DNA of 64,000 nt from Achromobacter pestifer (lineage in GTDB: Bacteria; Pseudomonadota; Gammaproteobacteria; Burkholderiales; Burkholderiaceae_B): positions 1,038,751 to 1,102,750 of the forward strand of contig NZ_CADIJX010000002.1 of the NCBI RefSeq assembly GCF_902859625.1, in the 5' to 3' direction. Each line of letters opens with the position of its first letter. Position 1 is the stretch's first letter. Position numbers and translations under genes: made by a program. Positions 15,428 to 24,020 of this stretch are shown in pieces. Under the pieces are notes generated by a model that worked only from the letters and a program-made list of their open reading frames with translations, was not told where the DNA came from and did no database searches.

Positions 15428-16899
15428 TGAGCTTTATTCTCCATTGCCAGCACTTTAAGTAGGGCGTGTAATGCGGGATCGGATGTAAAGGGCTCACTCG
15501 CCTCCCGATAGGACCGCTCAGCGGTACGTAACTCGTCCGGTGTTACCTGCTGGGCGTCAGCCGCGCGCATTTCAAGAAGCGTAAAGTATTCTTTCGCCGC
15601 ATCACTCAACTTTTCTGCCCGTGTGCTTCGTTGCGGCACGGAAACGCCTTGAATGTCCTCTGCAATATCTTCGATGCTATTGCCGCCATCTAAGTGTGCA
15701 GTTGAAAGCTTCGGATCGATAGGGGTGATCTGGTGGCGAGGGGTTGCCTGAATTACAAAAGGCGAATGAGTCGTAGCAATGAACTGGCAGTTAGGTAACA
15801 AATCCTCTAAAGCGGGTACGATTCGACGTTGCCATTTTGGATGAAGGTGGACGTCAATTTCATCGATAAGGACAATAGCCTTTCCGAAGCCGATTTTTTC
15901 ATTTGGGTTTTTGATAGATAGCTGTCTCGCAATATCAACAAATAAAGAAAAGAGTCGTTGCTCACCATCGGAGAGTTGACTAAGACTTAGTGTGCCAATT
16001 TTGCGTTGGATCATAATTCTTGGCGTTAGCTTTACCTCCAGTGAATAAGAACTTAGACGCTCTCGATCAGCCGATGAAACCGGTATGTCTTTCCAAATAT
16101 CGCGCAATTGGGGTAAGTCTCTATCGCCACGTCTGCGTTCCGAACTCGCTGGTGTGAGGACTACTTTTGTCTGATCGGGCCAATCAAAAGGGCGCTTTCG
16201 CCGAGGTTGGTGCTCGTCGAACCAGCGCATTGCGAAGGCCCTAGCTTGTTTTTGTATTTCCGAGTCCACTGGCGTTTTTTTTTCTGCACTTTCATCGTGC
16301 ACGAGTGAGCACTCATAGGGTTCGAAGCGCCAATAGAATTTACTCATGCCAGGAGAAAAGGTGGATAGCACTTTGTTAACAAATTTTCTCACCGAATTAC
16401 TATTTCCGAACTGGCGGTCAGTCGCTATTGCAGTCCCTGGAGAAGAGTTGTTTTCGGAGGAGTAGAGAAACTCCTCGTGGCGTCGAAATGAATCGCTATA
16501 GAATTTTCGGAGCCGTCTCGCAGATTTCATTTTCATCGCCGAGCAGATCGCTTCGTTTGATGAGTAGAGTAGAATCAGCGGAAGATTTCCCCGCTTGGCT
16601 GAGCGTTTTGCAGGTTCCCAAAGCGTCTTCTGCAATTGAAATGCTTCAACCGTATTATTTGAGTGGCAAATTACTGCACTGATTTCTGCGAGACGCGAGC
16701 GCAGCCGGATGTCGTTGTCTTCTAGTCTTGGACGTCTTCCCATCTGCTGAGTGCTACCCAACGCTGCGAGTAAGCCGCGAAGAATTGTCGTCTTGCCGGC
16801 TCCATTCTCCCCTATGAGCAAGTTGAAGCCAGGTTGAAATTTGAAAGTTCTTTGGTCAAATTGACGAACATTGGTTAATGTCAAGCTTTGTAGATGCAT
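15424..16899 (-). CDS. ptuA: PtuA-like AAA ATPase (Septu)
   Basis: This 491-residue ATPase opens with [19 protein letters not shown] and an early Walker A GENGAGKT (30-37), the usual layout of PtuA/RecF-like proteins. The signature LSDGEQR lies near residue 310, Walker [15 protein letters not shown] near 335-348, and the switch ATTHSPF near 375-381. No TOPRIM domain follows; the last 110 residues are charged and helical. I chose the ATG at 16899; a TTG 14 codons upstream is possible but adds residues outside the family pattern. It is the first gene of a two-gene minus-strand operon with the PtuB-like nuclease and points at the other ATPase-HNH pair, so the two modules are transcribed independently. 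Confidence 0.8.
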   Translation of the reverse strand: MHLQSLTLTNVRQFDQRTFKFQPGFNLLIGENGAGKTTILRGLLAALGSTQQMGRRPRLEDNDIRLRSRLAEISAVICHSNNTVEAFQLQKTLWEPAKRSAKRGNLPLILLYSSNEAICSAMKMKSARRLRKFYSDSFRRHEEFLYSSENNSSPGTAIATDRQFGNSNSVRKFVNKVLSTFSPGMSKFYWRFEPYECSLVHDESAEKKTPVDSEIQKQARAFAMRWFDEHQPRRKRPFDWPDQTKVVLTPASSERRRGDRDLPQLRDIWKDIPVSSADRERLSSYSLEVKLTPRIMIQRKIGTLSLSQLSDGEQRLFSLFVDIARQLSIKNPNEKIGFGKAIVLIDEIDVHLHPKWQRRIVPALEDLLPNCQFIATTHSPFVIQATPRHQITPIDPKLSTAHLDGGNSIEDIAEDIQGVSVPQRSTRAEKLSDAAKEYFTLLEMRAADAQQVTPDELRTAERSYREASEPFTSDPALHALLKVLAMENKAQ

Positions 16900-17196
16900 A
16901 GACGTGATGGGATGGCGAGTGGCAATAATAAAAATAGTCAACCAAGCAATTCTATCCTATCATCCGAGTAGTATCTTCTACTGGACTGGCGCATTGCTTA
17001 GTGTCCTGCGGAGTCCGAATCTCGCAAACTAAGCTCAACGAAATCTATTCGTCTATGGGCTGGCGACCAAAGACGATGCTGGGCTACGGCACCTCAGCAC
17101 AACGATTTCGCCAATTCGTTGCAACGGCCAATCGAATATATAGTCTTAGGCGGCCTATGAACAGGAGTTCCCATGCTTGCACACATGGTTTTGTTA
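16900..17196 (+). other. Island right flank with possible transposase remnant
   Basis: No intact gene is visible. A plus-strand frame around 17035-17140 reads LNEIYSSMGWRPKTMLGY and continues GTSAQRF, reminiscent of the C-terminal end of IS3/IS30-type transposases (N-x-R-P-R-x-x-L-G-Y/W-x-T-P). It lacks every catalytic part. If real, it is the last trace of an insertion sequence at the right edge of the defence island. Confidence 0.3.
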
Positions 17197-17505
17197 CTAG
17201 GCTGGTGGTGCTTCTTTTGCCAACAGCGGGTCCAAAGACTGCGCATCTATTGTGCGCGCGACTAGATCAGCACCTTGGTAGCTTAGGCTCTCAACCCCAC
17301 CCATTAAAATCGACACCACCCAACCATCCAACGGCCTTACCCCCGTAGCCCCAGGCTCATTCGCACTATTCCCCACAATCCGCGCAATAGCCCAAATCCC
17401 CAAGCAAGCCTTATCAATCTTCCGCAAATCATCAACCCGCACAACACCAAACTCCGGATCATCCGGCGTGGCCCATCGGTCATAGGTAAAAGGGTGGTCG
17501 CTCAT
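17197..17505 (-). CDS. Hypothetical protein, 102 residues
   Basis: The small soluble protein opens MSDHPFTYDRWATPDDPEF and contains a helical segment (VDDLRKIDKACLGIWAIARIVGNSAN) and a hydrophobic strand region (LDGWVVSILMGGVESLSYQGADLVARTID). There is no signal peptide or convincing membrane segment. A ribosome binding site (CGGAGCG) precedes the ATG at a suitable distance, which supports translation. I do not recognise the family. It lies between the defence island and the methyltransferase gene and could belong to either. Confidence 0.55.
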   Translation of the reverse strand: MSDHPFTYDRWATPDDPEFGVVRVDDLRKIDKACLGIWAIARIVGNSANEPGATGVRPLDGWVVSILMGGVESLSYQGADLVARTIDAQSLDPLLAKEAPPA

Positions 17506-17778
17506 TTCGACGCTCCGGTGTTATCGACGCAATGAAAGAAAGGAGGCCGCCATTGCAGCGGCCACGTGTTCTGTCTTTCCGGCTGTCAACCCGGGCGATC
17601 CTTTGGACCACGGGGCGATTATGCCCCGTTAGGCGACGGACGCAATGCGGTTCCGTGCCAAATTGATCACGCTTTTTTCTAACACAAGCGCAATCGCAGA
17701 CTGCTGATTAGAGAAGGATCGGCAGCCCACCACCAGCTAAAGCCATCTCTGGCTCATGCACGGCGGCTATGCAAGCAG
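17506..17778. other. Gene-free stretch with two hairpins
   Basis: These 273 bp contain two strong dyads: GGCCGC / GCGGCC (17545-17550 and 17558-17563, 7-nt loop) and ACGGGGC / GCCCCGT (17610-17616 and 17623-17629, 6-nt loop). Both lie downstream of the minus-strand methyltransferase gene and could end its transcript, although T-runs are poor. No tRNA cloverleaf is apparent. Confidence 0.4.
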
Positions 17779-18642
17779 CTATTCAGAAGCCACCGCAGCA
17801 GCTCCCCGCACAAAAAACCGATCCTTCAACTCCTGCAACCCAATCCGCTCCAACATCTCCGTCAGCCTCTCCGCAGGCTTCCTGGTCGGCAGATTCTTGT
17901 ACTGCGCGATGATCAGCTCATTCTTCATAGAATGCTCCCACCCCACCAGCTCCGTCACACTCACCTGATACCCATGCGCTTCCAGCTGCAAACACCGCAG
18001 CACATTCGTAATCTGGCTCCCAAACTCCCGCGTATGCAAGGGATGCCGCCAAATCTCTGCCAGCGGGTCAGCCAACGCCTTCCCCTTATTCTTCCGTAGT
18101 ACCGAAGCCACCTCCGCCTGACAGCAAGGCACCACCACGATGTACTTCGCCTTCTTCTCCAGCGCAAAGTGAATCGCGTCATCAGTCGCCGTATTACAAG
18201 CGTGCAGCGCAGTCACCACATCAATCGTCCCCGGCAGCCGATCCGACGTAATCGACTCCGCCACCGAAAGATTCAAGAACGACATCCCCTCAAACCCCAG
18301 CCGCTTCGCCAGTTCCTCTGACGACTTCACCAATTCCTCGCGCGTCTCAATCCCATAAATATGGGACCCATTCCCGACGGCATCCTTCTGTTCCTTGAAG
18401 AACAAGTCATACAGGATGAACCCCAGGTAAGACTTCCCGGCCCCATGATCCGCAAGCGTGACGGCGCCGCGTTCTTGTTGAACGTCTTTCAGCAAGGGCT
18501 CGATGAACTGAAACAAGTGATAGACCTGCTTCAGCTTACGGCGACTGTCCTGATTCATCTTCCCGTCGCGGGTAAGAATATGCAGGGCTTTTAGCAGTTC
18601 GACGGACTGGCCGGGGCGGATGTCGTGGGTTTTTTCTGACAT
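17779..18642 (-). CDS. SAM-dependent methyltransferase (METTL25/Methyltransf_32-like)
   Basis: The 287-residue protein has a Rossmann-type methyltransferase core. Motif I is LADHGAGKSYLGFILYDL (63-80), an acidic end of strand 2 follows in IYGIETREELV, and motif IV-like VVTALHACNTATDDAI and VVVPCCQAEV come next. The D-x-G-x-G-K-x-x-x-G and CCQ signatures are those of the METTL25/RRNAD1-like family (Methyltransf_32). Bacterial members are uncharacterised; a role in rRNA or tRNA modification is often suggested. It is monocistronic, with a terminator-like hairpin upstream separating it from the transporter operon. The substrate is unknown. Confidence 0.75.
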   Translation of the reverse strand: MSEKTHDIRPGQSVELLKALHILTRDGKMNQDSRRKLKQVYHLFQFIEPLLKDVQQERGAVTLADHGAGKSYLGFILYDLFFKEQKDAVGNGSHIYGIETREELVKSSEELAKRLGFEGMSFLNLSVAESITSDRLPGTIDVVTALHACNTATDDAIHFALEKKAKYIVVVPCCQAEVASVLRKNKGKALADPLAEIWRHPLHTREFGSQITNVLRCLQLEAHGYQVSVTELVGWEHSMKNELIIAQYKNLPTRKPAERLTEMLERIGLQELKDRFFVRGAAAVASE

Positions 18643-18644
18643 GA

Positions 18645-18679
18645 GGGAAAGGCAAAGCGCCCCGCATGGGGCGGGGCGC
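18645..18679 (-). terminator. Likely intrinsic terminator of the transporter operon
   Basis: A 9-bp GC-rich stem, GCGCCCCGC (18657-18665) and GCGGGGCGC (18671-18679) with a 5-nt loop, is followed on the minus strand by TTTGCCTTTCCCT. It lies between the operon ending at 18842 and the methyltransferase gene and would stop minus-strand transcription there. Confidence 0.55.
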
Positions 18680-18699
18680 GTAGTGGCGCGGAAAGCGTC

Positions 18700-18841
18700 A
18701 GTTTAACGAAATCGGTGGATAGGGCGGTTTGCCCCAAACCTGGTAGCTCTTCCCCTATCCGGGACACCGCGGATCCGGCTTTGCTGGTCCGCAGGTGTCG
18801 CCCCCTTGAGGGGGCCCGCGTAAGCGGGTAGGGGGTGGGTC
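18700..18841. repeat. Structured intergenic element, probably dispersed
   Basis: This gap holds several nested hairpins. GCCCCCTTGAGGGGGC is at 18800-18815, CCGC-GTAA-GCGG follows, and a long imperfect stem runs from CACCGCGGA (18766) to TCCGCAGGTG (18798). From memory, near-identical stretches with CCCCCTTGAGGGGGC recur between genes in Bordetella and Achromobacter, so it is probably a dispersed repeat. The copy number cannot be checked here. Because it abuts the stop codon at 18842, it may also act in transcript ending. Confidence 0.5.
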
Positions 18842-20008
18842 CTATCCGGCGAAAACCGGTTCGCCCAGGTTCAGCATCAGACGATTCGCCCAGGCGAAGA
18901 TCGCATCCGAGTGCAGCAGGTCCAGCACTTCACCTTCGCTTAGACCCGCGTCCTTCAATGCCTGGATGCTGTTCGCGTTCACGTCCGCTTGCGCTTCCGT
19001 GATCTGGATCGAGAACTTGCCAATGGCCAATTCCCGCGCCGTCGTGCCGGCGGTGTAGGGATCTTCAAACACCTGCGCGATCACGTCATTGCGCTTGGCC
19101 AGTTGCTCAAAGCGCTGCGCATGGACCGATGCGCAATACACGCAACCATTCACGCGCGACACCACCGTCGAGCCCAATTCCCGCTCCGCACGCGACAAAC
19201 CCCCCGGCGCGTACATGATGGCGTTGAACGCGGTCGAGCGCTGGCGCAGGATTTCCGGCTGATGGACCAGAAACAAGTAGTAGTCCGAGACCTTGGCCTT
19301 GGGGTGGCTTTCTTCCAGGACGGCGACTTGTTCCGGGGTGGCGGTGTCGACGTTGACGACGTCGAGCCATGCCTTCCACTCCAGAACTTCATTGGTGAAG
19401 CCGTGGGCCTTGATGACGGCGCCGGGTGCGGTGGCGGCGGTGTTGGGCTCGAAGGGCGCGGGCGGGACAGCCGACGCGCGGGGTGCTTGGCCTTCCAGGT
19501 CTTTCATGGCGGCCAGGCCGGCGACCAGACGGGTCTGGTACGACAGGAAGGCGATCAGTTGCGACAGGGTGACCACCGCAGGCGTGGAGACGCCGGCGGC
19601 GGGCAGGGTCTTCAGGGCGGCTTCGTCGCCTTCGACGGGGTTTTCGATCAGCTTGCGCGTGAATTCCAACACCGCAGCCAGGCGCGGGTCGGCGGCGTCG
19701 GTCGGTTTGCCGGATTCGGCAACGGCGATGTCGGCGGGCGTGGCGCCGGCTTCGACCAGACGGGCGCGGTAGTGCGCAGCCAGCACCGGCGACGGGCTGA
19801 TGCGGGTGGCGTACAGGGCGACCAGCAGGCGTTCCGTCAGCGACAGGCCGGGCAGGGCCGGGTCGAACAGGGCGTCGTAGCTCCCTTGGGTGGCGGCGGC
19901 GACTTTTTCGCGCTGATGGCGCACTTCGTAGGTCTTGTTGCCGGGCGTCAGGCCGATCAGGCGATCGACGAGGTCATCGGTGACGTTGTAGACGATGGGT
20001 TCAGCCAT
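18842..20008 (-). CDS. Fused CMD-domain / AhpD-like protein (Avi_7170 + Avi_7169 type)
   Basis: The 388-residue protein joins two carboxymuconolactone decarboxylase-like halves. Residues 1-190 (MAEPIVYNVTDDLVDRLIGL) resemble the CMD Avi_7170 family and lack the redox cysteines. Residues 200-388 resemble the alkylhydroperoxidase Avi_7169 family and contain GCVYCASVHAQRFEQL with C289, C292 and H296, the AhpD thiol-disulfide motif. In relatives these are usually two genes beside peptide-type ABC transporters, as here. It may protect against peroxide or reduce a product of the flavin monooxygenase; the reaction is unknown. It is the last gene of the operon, 19 bp after the hydrolase. Confidence 0.85.
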   Translation of the reverse strand: MAEPIVYNVTDDLVDRLIGLTPGNKTYEVRHQREKVAAATQGSYDALFDPALPGLSLTERLLVALYATRISPSPVLAAHYRARLVEAGATPADIAVAESGKPTDAADPRLAAVLEFTRKLIENPVEGDEAALKTLPAAGVSTPAVVTLSQLIAFLSYQTRLVAGLAAMKDLEGQAPRASAVPPAPFEPNTAATAPGAVIKAHGFTNEVLEWKAWLDVVNVDTATPEQVAVLEESHPKAKVSDYYLFLVHQPEILRQRSTAFNAIMYAPGGLSRAERELGSTVVSRVNGCVYCASVHAQRFEQLAKRNDVIAQVFEDPYTAGTTARELAIGKFSIQITEAQADVNANSIQALKDAGLSEGEVLDLLHSDAIFAWANRLMLNLGEPVFAG

Positions 20009-20027
20009 GCGAGTCTCCTAGGATTCT

Positions 20028-21338
20028 TTATTTGGCGGTGCGGGCGGCGTGGGCTTTGATGGCTGCGTCCAGGAACGTCTTCACGCCTTCCCAGGATTCC
20101 TGGTCGGCGCGGGCGTTGTCCTTGGGGTTGCCGCCGCTGGTGCTGATCTTGCCGGACACGGGGTGGGCGTAGACGAGCTGGGTGGTGGGCACGTAGGGGA
20201 ACAGGATCGAGTGACCGCCGTTCTCGTAGTCGAGCCATTCGACGGGGTAGGGGTGCTTCACTTCCACCAGCTTGTCTTGCACCATCTTCGAGTACAGGCT
20301 GGACGGCCACGAACCGTCGTCGGTGCCGGACAGCAGCATGACGGGGCCTTCGATGTCTTCCACGCGGATGCGGGCGCGGGCGACGGCGTCGGGGTCTTGC
20401 AGCGCGGTCAGGATGGCTTTCTCGTGACGATGCGGCGATGGGCCTTCATCGAAGGGGGCCCAGGTGGCGGTGCGGTTGTTTTCCCAGACGTGGGGGATGG
20501 GCTTGCCGCCCAGCAACCACGTGGGGCCTTCGCGGCCGATCTTGGGGTCGCAGGCGTTCTGGCCGCTGTGGACGACGGCGCCGGGCACGTAGGCGACGAC
20601 GGCGGAGATTTCCTTGGGGAAGGTGGCGCCCAGCAGCAGGACCAGTTCACCGCCGCGCGACTGGCCGGTGATGGCGACGAAGTCGTTCTTGGGCTTGACC
20701 GTCTTGCGCAGCCAGCGCAGGCCGGTCTGGAAGTATTCCAGCGGCGTGTTCGAGATGTAGTCGGACAGGCCCGGCGCTTTGAAATACGCCAGCGCAAAGG
20801 CGGCGTAGCCGCGCGAGGCATACAGCGCCGCGCGCGGTTCGTTGATGCCGCCGCCCGAGCCGTTCAGGATCATGATGGCGGGATGCGAACCGGGCGTGGC
20901 GCCTGCCGGCAGGAATAGCGTGCCGACCAGGCCTTCTTCGCGGACTTCCTGGCGGGTGACGCCGTCAGCCGCCAGGCGTTGCGTGAAGCTGGCTTGCGAC
21001 TGGGCGCCCGCCACACGGGCGACCACGTCGGTGACCAAGGCGTTGGTGACCGGGTGGTTGAAGTGTTCGCGGCTGGGCGTGTCCACGGGCGATTGGGACC
21101 AGACCAGGCCCATGGGGGCCAGGCCGGTGTAGTCGCCCGAGACGGGCGCGTCGCGGGTCAGATCGACGACGCCGTCGTCGCCTGCCGTGTAGGCGGCCTG
21201 GGCTTGCCAGAGGACGCCGTTGCGGCGGGTCAGGGCGGTGATTTCCACCGTCTGGCCCGGGGCGACGTGTTCGACGCGGATCTGGCGCGGCACGTCGATC
21301 AGGGCGTCCGCGGGGGTGATGGTCAGGGTCGGCACCAT
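20028..21338 (-). CDS. Acyl-CoA thioesterase/BAAT-type alpha/beta hydrolase
   Basis: The 436-residue protein has an N-terminal beta-sandwich (TITPADALIDVPRQIRVEHV, PVSGDYTGLAPMGLVWSQ) like the Bile_Hydr_Trans/thioesterase domain and a C-terminal BAAT alpha/beta-hydrolase domain. The nucleophile elbow is GQSRGGE with Ser227, the acid lies in SGTDDGSW, and the histidine in ENGGHSILF. A serine nucleophile points to thioester or ester hydrolysis; animal acyltransferases of this family use Cys. It probably hydrolyses a CoA thioester or activated ester derived from the imported compound. It starts 3 bp after the binding-protein gene and is cotranscribed. No signal peptide, so cytoplasmic. Confidence 0.82.
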   Translation of the reverse strand: MVPTLTITPADALIDVPRQIRVEHVAPGQTVEITALTRRNGVLWQAQAAYTAGDDGVVDLTRDAPVSGDYTGLAPMGLVWSQSPVDTPSREHFNHPVTNALVTDVVARVAGAQSQASFTQRLAADGVTRQEVREEGLVGTLFLPAGATPGSHPAIMILNGSGGGINEPRAALYASRGYAAFALAYFKAPGLSDYISNTPLEYFQTGLRWLRKTVKPKNDFVAITGQSRGGELVLLLGATFPKEISAVVAYVPGAVVHSGQNACDPKIGREGPTWLLGGKPIPHVWENNRTATWAPFDEGPSPHRHEKAILTALQDPDAVARARIRVEDIEGPVMLLSGTDDGSWPSSLYSKMVQDKLVEVKHPYPVEWLDYENGGHSILFPYVPTTQLVYAHPVSGKISTSGGNPKDNARADQESWEGVKTFLDAAIKAHAARTAK

Positions 21339-21341
21339 GGC

Positions 21342-22925
21342 TTACTTACCGGCGGCAGCAGCGCGTTCTTTGGTGACCATCATGGCGGCCGTGCGGTCGC
21401 TGGTCATCGGGGTGACCTTCAGGCCTTTCTTGGTGGCCCAGATGTTCTTGTAGTGGAACAGCGGGATGATGCCCACGTCGTCGGACACGATCTTGACCGA
21501 GTCGCGCAGGATGGCTTCACGCTTGGCCACGTCGAATTCGGAGGTGGATTGTTCCAGTGCGGCGTCCACCTTGGGGTTGGTGTAGCGGCCCCAGTTGGAG
21601 GCGCCCAGGCCCTTCTTGGCGTCGGCGGTGGCCAGGATGTTGACCAGCGCGTAGCTGCCTTCGCCCGTGCCGTTGCCCCATGCCAGCATGCTGACGGCGA
21701 ATTCGTTCTTGTTGGCGCGGCCCGAATACACGGCCCATGGCACCACTTCCACTTGGGTCTTCACGCCGACGCGGGTCCAGAACTGCGCCACGGCCTGGGC
21801 CGTTTCCGGGCCTTGCGGGTAGCGGTCGTTAGGCACGTGCATGGTGAGCTTGAAGCCGTCGGGAAAGCCCGCTTCGGCCAGCAGTTTCTTGGCTTGCGCG
21901 ACGTCGTTGGGGATGTCCTTGACGTCGGGGTTGTAGCCGATGGTGCCCTTGGGCATCCACTGGTTGGCTTCGGTGGCGGCGCCTTGCAGGATGCGGTCGG
22001 CGATGGCCTTGCGGTTGATGGCCAGGTTCAGCGCCTGACGCACGCGCACGTCCAGCAACGGGTTCTTGTCCAGCGGCTTGCCGTTGTTGTCGGTGATGTA
22101 CTGGTTGGGCTCGGGGTTGAAGCTGGGTTGCAGGATCATGACGCGCAGGCCGTCGTACGGGTAGACCGATACGTTGGGGGCTTTTTGCAGTTTGGCCAGG
22201 TCGGCCACCGAGACCTTGTCGATCACGTCCACGTCGCCTGCCAAGAGGGCGGCGGTGCGCGACGCGGCGTTGTTGATGTAGCGGTAGTTGACCTTGTCCC
22301 AGGTGGCCTTGTCGCCCCAGTAGCCGTCGTTGCGTTCCATGATGACGCGGTCGCCCGGCGTGTAGGACACGAACTTGTAGGGGCCGGTGCCGATCATGGC
22401 CTTGCCCGAGTTGTAGTCTTCGGTGGTCGATTTTTCACCGACGTGCTTGCTGACGACGTGGACGGACGCCAGGTTCAGCGGCAGATCGGGGTTGGGGGCC
22501 TTGGTCTTGACGATGAGGGTCAGCGGGTCCTTGGCGGTCATCGTGTCGATGGTGCGCAGGTAGCCGGCGTAGGTGGCGACGCTGCCGGGGACGGCGCGCG
22601 CGCGGGTGTAGGAATAGATCAGGTCGTCGGCGGTGAACGGGGTGCCGTCCTGCCACTTGACGCCTTCACGCAGCTTGAATTCCCAGGTGGTGGGGTCCAG
22701 CGGTTTCCAGCTGACGGCCAGGCCGGGTTGCAGCTTGTTCCACTTGTTCTCGATCAGCAGGTCCCAGAAGTGCAGGGCCACCGAGCGGTCGCCGGCGTGG
22801 TTGTTCAGCTGCGGGTCCAGGGATGACAGCGGGTCCGCGAAACCGATGGACAGGTTGTCGGCGGAAGCCATGGCGGAGGCGCCCAGGATGGCGGCGGTCA
22901 GGGTCGAAAGAATCAGGCGTTTCAT
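21342..22925 (-). CDS. Peptide/nickel-type ABC transporter substrate-binding protein
   Basis: The 527-residue family 5 solute-binding protein has a signal peptide (MKRLILSTLTAAILGASAMASA) and the fold marks FADPLSSLDPQLNN, TWEFKLREGVKWQDGTPFTADDL, and GTGPYKF. Members bind di- or oligopeptides, nickel, opines or other organic solutes. The start at 22925 was chosen because it opens a proper signal sequence; a longer reading upstream does not. It lies 78 bp after the second ATPase gene, so it may have extra expression from an internal signal, as expected for an abundant periplasmic receptor. The ligand is not predictable. It is probably a substrate for the hydrolase and monooxygenase in the same operon. 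Confidence 0.88.
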   Translation of the reverse strand: MKRLILSTLTAAILGASAMASADNLSIGFADPLSSLDPQLNNHAGDRSVALHFWDLLIENKWNKLQPGLAVSWKPLDPTTWEFKLREGVKWQDGTPFTADDLIYSYTRARAVPGSVATYAGYLRTIDTMTAKDPLTLIVKTKAPNPDLPLNLASVHVVSKHVGEKSTTEDYNSGKAMIGTGPYKFVSYTPGDRVIMERNDGYWGDKATWDKVNYRYINNAASRTAALLAGDVDVIDKVSVADLAKLQKAPNVSVYPYDGLRVMILQPSFNPEPNQYITDNNGKPLDKNPLLDVRVRQALNLAINRKAIADRILQGAATEANQWMPKGTIGYNPDVKDIPNDVAQAKKLLAEAGFPDGFKLTMHVPNDRYPQGPETAQAVAQFWTRVGVKTQVEVVPWAVYSGRANKNEFAVSMLAWGNGTGEGSYALVNILATADAKKGLGASNWGRYTNPKVDAALEQSTSEFDVAKREAILRDSVKIVSDDVGIIPLFHYKNIWATKKGLKVTPMTSDRTAAMMVTKERAAAAGK

Positions 22926-23003
22926 GTTCGTGGTCCTTGGTGGGGGGGAACGAGCGGTTAGTGTTCCAAAGGCTGCGATGCGCGGCATCGCGGCCAGTTA
23001 CGG

Positions 23004-24020
23004 TCAGGCCATGTCGTTCAGATGACAGGCGCTTAAATGGTTGATGGCGATTCCCTTCAAGGTGGGAACCTCGGTCTTGCAACGCGGCATCGCATGCGGA
23101 CATCGCGGATGGAAATGGCAGCCGGTGGGCGGGTTCAGCGGGCTGGGGATCTCGCCCTTGATCGCGGTAAAGATCTTGTGGCGCGACTTCAGGCTGGGAA
23201 TCTCGGCCAGCAGCGCTTGGGTGTACGGGTGGTTGGGACGCTGGAAAACTTCTTCCACCGTGGCCGTTTCCACGACGCGGCCCAGGTACATGATGACGAC
23301 GCGGTCGGACAGGTGTTCCACCACGCCCAGGTCATGGCTGATGAACAGGTACGTCAGGTTCAGCTCTTCGCGCAGGTCCATGAACAGGTTCAGGATCTGC
23401 GCCTGGATCGATACGTCCAGCGCGGCCACGGCTTCGTCGCAGACCAGCATGGACGGCTGCACGGCAAGCGCGCGGGCGATGCCGATGCGCTGGCGCTGGC
23501 CGCCGCTGAACTGGTGCGGATAGCGTTGGCGCAGAGCGGGGTCCAGGCCCGCGCGTTCCAGCTGGGCGCTGACGTAGTCGTCAAAGTCGCCGTTGCCGAC
23601 CAGGCCGTGGATGCGGGCCGCTTCGCCCACGATCTCGTCCACGCGCAGGCGCGGGTTCAAGCTGGCGTAGGGGTCCTGAAAAATCATCTGCACGGTCAGG
23701 CGCGCGGCATGGGCGGCGGCGGAGTTCATGTCCGACGGGCGCACGCCATTGATGCGGACTTCGCCGCCGGACGGCGTCATCAGGCCCGCCGCGATGCGGC
23801 CCAGCGTGGATTTGCCGCAGCCGGATTCTCCGACCAGGCCGACCACTTCGCCAGGGTTCACGATCAGGTCCACGCCATCGACGGCGCGGGTGATGGCGGG
23901 CGGCTTGGACAGGCCCAGGCGTTGCATGGCGCGGCCGGCGGGGCCGATCTTGCGTTCGCCAAAGCGCTTGCTGACTTGCGAAAGGTCAATCAGCGGGGTG
24001 GGGGCGGCTGATAGAGTCAT
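23004..24020 (-). CDS. Peptide-type ABC transporter ATPase (DppF/OppF-like)
   Basis: The 338-residue ATPase has Walker A GESGCGKST, signature FSGGQRQRIGIARAL, Walker B LVCDEAVAALDVSIQAQ, and the H-loop FISHDLGVVEHL. The C-terminal oligopeptide/dipeptide domain has the cysteine cluster of this family (HFHPRCPHAMPRC). After the catalytic D-E the sequence is AVAALD where most relatives have PVSALD, a tolerated change. It pairs with the ATPase encoded just upstream, overlapping it by 4 bp, to energise the two permeases. Confidence 0.9.
   Translation of the reverse strand: MTLSAAPTPLIDLSQVSKRFGERKIGPAGRAMQRLGLSKPPAITRAVDGVDLIVNPGEVVGLVGESGCGKSTLGRIAAGLMTPSGGEVRINGVRPSDMNSAAAHAARLTVQMIFQDPYASLNPRLRVDEIVGEAARIHGLVGNGDFDDYVSAQLERAGLDPALRQRYPHQFSGGQRQRIGIARALAVQPSMLVCDEAVAALDVSIQAQILNLFMDLREELNLTYLFISHDLGVVEHLSDRVVIMYLGRVVETATVEEVFQRPNHPYTQALLAEIPSLKSRHKIFTAIKGEIPSPLNPPTGCHFHPRCPHAMPRCKTEVPTLKGIAINHLSACHLNDMA

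Noticed and set aside
17001..17348. A 115-codon plus-strand frame taken as an intact gene
   Set aside because: Its second half is Pro/His/Ser-rich and antisense to the 17197-17505 gene. Only the first part looks like a transposase remnant, so no intact gene is claimed.
17540..17630. Hairpins considered as a tRNA gene at the island edge
   Set aside because: The two stems do not form a cloverleaf and there is no TTCGA T-loop or CCA-type end.
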